Part shown: piece by piece, positions 7,702 through 12,292 of the stretch
Numbering within the stretch: position 1 is the stretch's first letter
How the letters are laid out: the number at the start of each line of letters is the position of its first letter
Source: Sphingomonas sp.
GTDB taxonomy: Bacteria; Pseudomonadota; Alphaproteobacteria; Sphingomonadales; Sphingomonadaceae
Direction of reading: 5' to 3'
DNA length: 12,292 nt
Assembly: GCA_025936675.1 (NCBI GenBank)
Contig: JAICSX010000053.1
Location: forward strand, 1-12,292
The notes under the pieces: generated by a model
What the model was told of the DNA's origin: nothing
Seen by the model: the letters and a program-made list of their open reading frames with translations, nothing else
The model's database searches: none
Translations under genes and position numbers: made by a program

Positions 7702-7728
7702 GCGTGCGCGTGCGCGCGTGCGCGCGCG
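7702..7728. repeat. Alternating purine-pyrimidine (Z-DNA-prone) tract
   Basis: Twenty-seven consecutive bases alternate purine and pyrimidine without a break, nearly all CG with three GT steps. Such tracts can adopt left-handed Z-DNA under negative supercoiling and are slippage-prone. Confidence 0.7.
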
Positions 7729-7922
7729 GGGAACTGCGGGCCGGTGCTGCTCGACGGTCGCGGCAATCCGACAGGTGGTTTGCTCGGATCGGGGGGTTGT
7801 CGGAAGTGTCGGATTCCCGCGCGTCGAAGCGGCGGGTGCGGGGAGCTGCGCGGCGGGTTCCTGGGCTCACGGGCAGCATAAGCTGAGGCGCGGCGTGCGT
7901 GGGGGCGCATCCGGGCAGTGGA

Positions 7923-7939
7923 AGCACGGAAGGCGTGCT
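7923..7939. repeat. Short inverted repeat (hairpin)
   Basis: AGCACG and CGTGCT form a perfect 6-bp stem around the loop GAAGG, about 25 bp before the tandem CGCGAAGG repeat. No T-run follows on either strand, so it is not a standard terminator; it may belong to the repeat element. Confidence 0.45.
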
Positions 7940-7962
7940 GTAGGAAAGAATTTCTTGTTTCA

Positions 7963-7986
7963 CGCGAAGGCGCGAAGGCGCGAAGA
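7963..7986. repeat. Tandem 8-bp repeat, likely part of a dispersed intergenic element
   Basis: CGCGAAGG occurs twice and CGCGAAGA once, head to tail, preceded by TTTCTTGTTTCA. I recall this 'TTTCACGCGAAGGCGCGAAG' type of sequence as a frequent intergenic repeat in sphingomonads and related genomes, often mistranslated as FHAKARRRE. The dispersed nature cannot be shown from one window. Confidence 0.55.
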
Positions 7987-8051
7987 GGGTGGGCGGCGGT
8001 TTGGCGCGTTCGCACGTCCAGCTGCGGGTTTGGCGGAGTTGTTCCGTCCTC

Positions 8052-8080
8052 TTGAAGAAGCCCGAGGCAGCGGTTTTAGT
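8052..8080 (+). promoter_or_regulatory. Probable promoter of the antitoxin gene, leaderless mRNA
   Basis: TTGAAG (8052-8057) and TTTAGT (8075-8080) are separated by 17 bp. The ATG at 8087 begins only 7 bases after the -10 hexamer, so transcription would start at or next to the start codon. There is no Shine-Dalgarno at a usable distance, consistent with a leaderless transcript. Confidence 0.45.
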
Positions 8081-8086
8081 CTCGGT

Positions 8087-8320
8087 ATGAAAGTTGCCAT
8101 TTCCATACCCGACGAAGTGTTCGCGAAGGCCGAGAAACTGGCCGCGAAGTTCCGTACCTCGCGCAGCGCAATCTACGCGCGAGCACTGGAAGCCTTCGTG
8201 GCCGCGCATGAGCCGGATCGCGTGACGGACGCCATGAACCAGGTCGTCGATGCCGTCGGGCCCGCTCCCGACGACTTCACCCGGGCGGCGGCACGCGTGT
8301 TCGCTAAAGTCGAGTGGTAG
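8087..8320 (+). CDS. Orphan ribbon-helix-helix (MazE/CopG-like) antitoxin
   Basis: A 77-residue protein starting MKVAISIPDEVFAKAEKLAA: an N-terminal beta-strand (VAISIP) followed by two helices, the RHH DNA-binding fold that dimerises on an operator. The second half (FVAAHEPDRVTDAMNQVVDA and on to VFAKVEW) is the flexible toxin-binding type of tail seen in MazE-like antitoxins. The frame is open upstream to 7559, but that part is low-complexity; ATG 8087 starts the recognisable domain. In this family a MazF/PemK RNase toxin gene normally overlaps the antitoxin end, beginning at a GTG like the one at 8314. Here that GTG leads into SRAP-derived sequence instead, so the toxin is missing. The antitoxin may be a relic or act on other systems. 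Confidence 0.8.
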   Translation: MKVAISIPDEVFAKAEKLAAKFRTSRSAIYARALEAFVAAHEPDRVTDAMNQVVDAVGPAPDDFTRAAARVFAKVEW

Positions 8321-8711
8321 TCACCGCCTTCTGCAAGCGGAAGGAGCAGCCGCACGCCGGCATGCCCCGAGCATGCCGGAACGGCTGGTGGGCGCCAAGA
8401 CCCGCACCTGGTTCTCGCTTCCCGACGCGGAGCTGTTCGGTGCGAGTCCGGTTGGCTTGCATGGAACGAGCCATCCAAGCGGGCCGGCATCTGGGCGCGA
8501 CACGGCCGAATGGGGCGCGGCCTATTCGATGGTGATGACCGAGGCGTGCGACCATGTCGCCGGAGTCCGCGACCGGATGCCCGCGATCTTGCCGAGGGAG
8601 GATTGGGGGGACTGGCTCGACCGGCCGCCGGATGCGGCGGGGTTGTTGTGCCGGCCGTATGAGGTGGGGATGCGGGTGGAGCGGACCGCGGAGGCTTGGG
8701 TGCGGCGGTGA
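8314..8711 (+). pseudogene. Truncated, frameshifted SRAP (YedK/HMCES-type) gene
   Basis: Sequence of the SOS-response-associated peptidase family, which forms a protective covalent link to abasic sites in single-stranded DNA through an N-terminal cysteine. Pieces lie in different frames: VTAFC (8320-8334), recalling the family's 'VPVTAFCEW'; then KTRTWFSLPDAELFG in a second frame; AGIW (8483-8494) in a third; and DTAEWG (8499-8516) through SMVMTEA, VRDRMPAILPREDW and the normal-looking end VERTAEAWVRR back in the second. Four instead of three bases separate AGIW from DTAEWG, a clear indel. The N-terminal half with the catalytic Cys2 is absent, replaced by the antitoxin gene. Non-functional as read; the identification of the C-terminal third is firm. 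Confidence 0.75.
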
Positions 8712-8761
8712 GGGTCGGCGAAGCTGACCAACTTATCCCCAGCTTACTTTTTCGCAGCTAG

Positions 8762-8789
8762 TTGACATTCCGGCTGAAAAGCCCATTCT
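8762..8789 (+). promoter_or_regulatory. Candidate promoter of the accessory cassette
   Basis: A consensus -35 TTGACA (8762-8767) is followed 16 bp later by a weak -10 CATTCT (8784-8789), 27 bp before the ATG at 8817. The -10 match is poor, so only the -35 is convincing. Confidence 0.4.
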
Positions 8790-8816
8790 GATTCTCACTG
8801 GCGAAGGAATCAACAC

Positions 8817-9416
8817 ATGCTGCCTTGGGAACATCATCCTGCCTTCACGCGCGAGAGATTGATCACCGTAGCTGAGCTGATCGCCGAAGGTCGGAACGCG
8901 GCTCTGGACCGGCGCGATCCTACGGTCGGTTCTGATGCGTGGACAGTTGGATGTGAGGCGTTCGCCTTTCAGAAGTTTCGTATCAAAGAGGGGGCGGATC
9001 ACATAGGTTGGCTGGAGATTATTGATCCGACGATGCAATTCGTTTTTGCGGTAGATGGACTGCCGTGTCGTTTTTATCGGGGCGAACCAAGTGAGCCGAC
9101 CGAACGCACTCTGGAACAGTCGTTTCCCGAGCTGACGCAGTTCTCGTTGTTTGGTGACGAAGAGCTAAAACGACTTGGTGAGAAGCCCGCTTATCGCTTT
9201 GCAGTCGAAACAGATTTTGATGGCTCGGTGATTCAGATCAGCTTCGTTGTGCTGAGTGGTGCTCTTCCCGTCCTGATTTGGGCGATTCCTTTGGATTCGG
9301 CTGCAAGCAAGATTGCATCCTTGTGGAGTGGAGAAGAGCAGGGAGTCGAACTTCCTCCCCCCGCTGTTGGTCTGCCAAAACCCAGTGCCAAGCGAACCAG
9401 CGCTAACGACGAGTGA
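8817..9416 (+). CDS. Unrecognised 199-residue protein of an accessory cassette
   Basis: I do not recognise this family. It appears soluble: no signal peptide and no convincing membrane helix, only one hydrophobic strand-rich segment (FVVLSGALPVLIWAIPL) near residues 143-160. The middle is rich in aromatic and acidic residues (IGWLEIIDPTMQFVFAV, CRFYRGEPSEPTERTLE), suggesting an alpha/beta fold. The last 25 or so residues are Pro/Ser/Lys-rich and look disordered. AAGGA at 8804-8808, 8 nt before the ATG, is a good ribosome binding site. It precedes the XRE-ImmA/IrrE gene by 12 bp, so the two are very likely co-transcribed. In such pairs the first gene could be a toxin or a substrate/partner of the peptidase. 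Lower GC than neighbours suggests transfer. Confidence 0.72.
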   Translation: MLPWEHHPAFTRERLITVAELIAEGRNAALDRRDPTVGSDAWTVGCEAFAFQKFRIKEGADHIGWLEIIDPTMQFVFAVDGLPCRFYRGEPSEPTERTLEQSFPELTQFSLFGDEELKRLGEKPAYRFAVETDFDGSVIQISFVVLSGALPVLIWAIPLDSAASKIASLWSGEEQGVELPPPAVGLPKPSAKRTSANDE

Positions 9417-9428
9417 CGGCTTCGAGCC

Positions 9429-10529
9429 ATGGCGACCGACAACAGGATTGCTGGCGAGCAACTTAGACTTGCACGCCTGGTGCACGGCTACTCACTGGAG
9501 CAAGTCGCTGACCTAATTGATGCGACTCGGCAGTTTATCCATCAACTCGAAACGAACTCGCGCACACCTTCAGGTGAGACGGTAGCCGCCTTAGCTGATG
9601 TCCTTGGCGTCACTCCGGAATTCCTACGGAGTCCTCTTCCGTCGTCCGTCCGACCGGAGCAGTGCCACTTCCGCAGCCTCTCTAATCGGCCGGCAAGCGT
9701 GACAAGCCAGATCTTGGCGCGAGGTACACTTCTGGATCAATTGGCATCGATCCTCGATGAGCACCTGGATCTGCCACACGTCGATTTCCCGGAGATTGCA
9801 GCCCGGACCTCAGCTGAAATCGAGAGCGCTGCTGAGAACGCGAGGCAGCATTGGGGCCTCGGCACTGGCCCCATCACGAGCATGATGCGAGTTGTCGAGA
9901 ATGCCGGCGCCATAGTCACTTACTTCGGTGACCTGTCAGAACGGGTCGATGCATTCTCTATGGACAGAAAGCGGCCGATCATTGTGCGTAGCTCATTGAA
10001 GGAGAGCCTGTTCCGCCAACGATTCGATCTGGCTCACGAGTGTGGGCACTTGATTATGCACCGTGGCCTTCAAACCGGTGATCGGATCACGGAAGGACAG
10101 GCTCACCGTTTCGCGAGCGCGTTTCTGTTCCCGCGTGCAAATGTACTTCGCGAATTTCCGAGGGGCGCGCGCCTAGACTGGGCCGCGTTGTTATTGCTCA
10201 AGAAGCGATGGAAGATGGCGTTGAGTGCGCTTGTTCGCCGCGGCTACGACTTAGGCATCCTCACTCCGGTTCAATATCGAACGGCGAATATTCACTTGGC
10301 CAAGACGGGCCAACGGAAGGTAGAGGTGCTTGATCAAGATTCCGAGTATCCCGTTGAGGAACCCGAACTGCTAGCGTCAGCTCTCGACGTCGCCAATTCT
10401 TGTATTCGTGGAGGCACATCAGGTCTCGGCCGTCAGATTGGTTTGCAACCGACGACGTTGAAGGTCGTAACCGGCTTGGACTGGGAGGAAGATTTGGATG
10501 ATCCCAAGATCGTTCGCCTCTATTCCTAG
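9429..10529 (+). CDS. XRE-family HTH fused to ImmA/IrrE (COG2856) metallopeptidase
   Basis: A 366-residue two-domain protein. Residues about 8-65 are an XRE helix-turn-helix (QLRLARLVHGYSLEQVADLI, then RQFIHQLETNSRTPSGETV). A linker carries the CHFRS motif (79-83) frequent in these fusions. From about 150 comes the ImmA/IrrE-type zinc peptidase: HECGH at 203-207 (HExxH) gives two His ligands and the catalytic Glu204, and Glu222 in EGQAHRFASAFLFP is the probable third ligand. The site looks intact. In characterised relatives the peptidase cleaves a repressor (ImmA on ImmR, IrrE on DdrO); here regulator and protease are one chain. XRE-COG2856 proteins have also been proposed as antitoxins. It follows the 199-residue gene by 12 bp with only a weak Shine-Dalgarno, suggesting coupled expression. 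Confidence 0.9.
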   Translation: MATDNRIAGEQLRLARLVHGYSLEQVADLIDATRQFIHQLETNSRTPSGETVAALADVLGVTPEFLRSPLPSSVRPEQCHFRSLSNRPASVTSQILARGTLLDQLASILDEHLDLPHVDFPEIAARTSAEIESAAENARQHWGLGTGPITSMMRVVENAGAIVTYFGDLSERVDAFSMDRKRPIIVRSSLKESLFRQRFDLAHECGHLIMHRGLQTGDRITEGQAHRFASAFLFPRANVLREFPRGARLDWAALLLLKKRWKMALSALVRRGYDLGILTPVQYRTANIHLAKTGQRKVEVLDQDSEYPVEEPELLASALDVANSCIRGGTSGLGRQIGLQPTTLKVVTGLDWEEDLDDPKIVRLYS

Positions 10530-10639
10530 AATGGCTCTCGTTCTGAATGGAATAGAACCATTTGAGGCGACGGCTTGGCTAAGCGGTGCGCCTTGGTTTA
10601 AGACTGCGTGGCTCGGCAAATTATGGGGGCCGTGCGCGT

Positions 10640-11506
10640 ATGAAAAACCGGGATTTTTTCGACGAAGTCGAGAAGCACCCTGACCGCTTCTACATCATTC
10701 ATTATTCGTCCCAATCGCTATTTGACGCCGAGGCCGGTGAGCACTCTCCGCGCATCACATCCGTGGTCGTTCGGCACTATCAGTCTGGGCAAACGGTTAG
10801 CTTCGCCACGCACACGTCGGCTGATGTCTTGGGCATCAATCCAGCAGATATCGAGGCAAAGTACGACGAGATTGAAAGAGACCTACTAACGAAGTTCTAT
10901 GACTTCGCTCGAGATCGTCGCGAACGCTACTGGGTTCACTGGAACATGCGGAATGTGGTGTTCGGCTTTGAGCATCTTGAGCTTAGATACAGGAAACTCA
11001 CCGGCCTAGAGCCCCCAAGCATCCCTGTCGAAGTACGGATAAATCTCAATGACGTTCTCAAGCGTCGATATGGCGAGGACTACGTCGGCGACCCTCGTAT
11101 GGCGACACTGATGAAGTTGAATGGTGACCGGATTCAAGGATTCTTGACAGGCAAGGAAGAGGCTGAAGCTTTCAAAAACAAAGACTTCATCAGAATGAAT
11201 AACTCTGCCATCGCGAAAGTAGGGTTCTTCAGCCACGTCATTTCTGCAGCGATTAAAGGCAAGCTAAAGACAGCCGGTAAGGGCTTTGCGAACTGGGTCG
11301 ATCGCCTCCTGGCAAGCAGGCGAGCAAGGATCGTGGCGTTCGTCGCTGCCGCGTTGGGCCTCGCAGTCGCAATTATACAATTGGGCTTGTGGACTTCCGA
11401 CGGTTGGCACGCGCTTCGGCCGACACACCAGAAGGAGGCGAGCGAAACGAAAAACCTATCAGCAAGTCAGACTCCCGTCACCGGCACGAATAGGTCAAGC
11501 GACTAG
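10640..11506 (+). CDS. Unrecognised 288-residue protein with C-terminal membrane anchor
   Basis: I cannot name this family. Residues 1-120 look like a compact alpha/beta domain: RFYIIHYSS, then TSVVVRHYQSGQTVSFATH, then a charged helix, and a striking aromatic motif YWVHWNMRN at 97-105 running into FGFEHLELRYRKL (108-120). Residues 130-215 are helical and charged. One transmembrane helix spans about 231-251 (IVAFVAAALGLAVAIIQLGL), followed by a polar tail of about 37 residues, so the N-terminal domain probably sits in the cytoplasm tethered to the membrane. ATG 10640 is preferred to the in-frame GTG at 10586, whose 18 extra residues are Arg/Gly-rich; GGGGG lies about 11 nt upstream. A 110-bp gap separates it from the XRE-ImmA/IrrE gene, and GC is low. 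Confidence 0.75.
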   Translation: MKNRDFFDEVEKHPDRFYIIHYSSQSLFDAEAGEHSPRITSVVVRHYQSGQTVSFATHTSADVLGINPADIEAKYDEIERDLLTKFYDFARDRRERYWVHWNMRNVVFGFEHLELRYRKLTGLEPPSIPVEVRINLNDVLKRRYGEDYVGDPRMATLMKLNGDRIQGFLTGKEEAEAFKNKDFIRMNNSAIAKVGFFSHVISAAIKGKLKTAGKGFANWVDRLLASRRARIVAFVAAALGLAVAIIQLGLWTSDGWHALRPTHQKEASETKNLSASQTPVTGTNRSSD

Positions 11507-11567
11507 CGTCACGGTCGACGAAGGAGCGCATCTTCCGGCTGCGGCTCGGTGCTTCTGTGTCGTGCTC

Positions 11568-11586
11568 GCCAGTCCCCCGGACTGGC
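11568..11586. terminator. Strong hairpin between convergent genes
   Basis: GCCAGTCC and GGACTGGC form a perfect 8-bp stem with a CCC loop, about 60 nt past the stop of the membrane-anchored protein gene and about 50 nt past the rpoD stop on the other strand. No U-run on either side, so termination in both directions is plausible but not typical. Confidence 0.4.
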
Positions 11587-11611
11587 TGCGCGCGCCACAT
11601 CCGCAACGCCA

Positions 11612-11627
11612 TCCGCCTAACGGCGGA
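11612..11627 (-). terminator. Hairpin 11 nt downstream of rpoD
   Basis: On the minus strand TCCGCC and GGCGGA form a 6-bp stem with loop GTTA directly after the rpoD stop. No T-run follows; a possible terminator or 3'-end stabilising structure. Confidence 0.4.
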
Positions 11628-11638
11628 AAGCCTTGCAG

Positions 11639-12292
<654 letters not shown>

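Larger units (their letters stand above)
7507..8086. other. Repeat-rich, gene-free stretch
   Basis: Long GC-driven open frames cross this 580-bp region on both strands but give low-complexity Arg/Ala/Pro-rich products, so I call no gene. It holds an alternating purine-pyrimidine tract (7702-7728), a 6-bp-stem hairpin (7923-7939), a tandem CGCGAAGG repeat (7963-7986) and, at its right end, the promoter of the antitoxin. Confidence 0.6.

Noticed and set aside
7559..8086. N-terminal extension of the antitoxin
   Set aside because: The extension includes the alternating CG tract and the tandem repeat; the RHH domain and a promoter place the true start at 8087.
7511..8209. Long minus-strand frames across the gene-free stretch and the antitoxin
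   Set aside because: Low-complexity product arising from repeat and GC-rich DNA, and antisense to the recognisable antitoxin.
8712..11638. Attachment site, integrase, transposase or tRNA bordering the accessory cassette
   Set aside because: I looked for a tRNA-like cloverleaf, terminal direct repeats and recombinase motifs and saw none, so no mobile-element boundaries are claimed.

Overview
The window reads as a chromosomal segment of a high-GC alphaproteobacterium, most likely a sphingomonad (Sphingomonadales). This rests on recognition: the RpoD fragment, the winged-helix regulators carrying FADPAWDILLELY, the small LD-A-AP-HI-AH-DLA-HQL proteins, the S9 peptidase and the repeat-rich intergenic DNA all look sphingomonad. 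No search was run.

Region 1 (1-2788) is the 3' part of a chaperone-usher fimbrial locus of the alternate (CS1/CFA-I, TcfC/CooC-like) type. It has an outer-membrane usher cut by the left edge, overlapped by 4 bp by a periplasmic chaperone. No pilin or adhesin follows.

Region 2 (2936-4764) holds two copies of a two-gene module. Each copy is a 66-70 residue protein on + facing a MarR-like winged-helix protein on -. The two small proteins are paralogues and so are the two regulators. Short palindromes lie in the promoter gaps. A 0.5 kb stretch without a convincing gene follows.

Region 3 (5284-7506) is GC-rich core-like DNA. It carries a secreted S9 prolyl-oligopeptidase-type peptidase with a complete Ser-Asp-His triad, a terminator-like hairpin, and a convergent 55-residue two-helix membrane protein.

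Region 4 (7507-8711) is scarred DNA. It contains 580 bp of simple-sequence and repeat-rich DNA, an orphan ribbon-helix-helix antitoxin with a probable leaderless promoter, and the frameshifted, N-terminally truncated remains of an SRAP (YedK/HMCES-type) gene. The remnant begins exactly where the cognate toxin should start.

Region 5 (8712-11506) has visibly lower GC and looks accessory. It holds an unrecognised 199-residue protein, an XRE-HTH/ImmA-IrrE metallopeptidase fusion 12 bp downstream, and an unrecognised 288-residue protein with a C-terminal membrane helix. This is the best candidate for an undescribed system, possibly toxin-antitoxin or defence related. That is inference from architecture and context.

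Region 6 (11507-12292) has two hairpins between convergent genes, then the 3' part of rpoD on the minus strand, running off the right edge.
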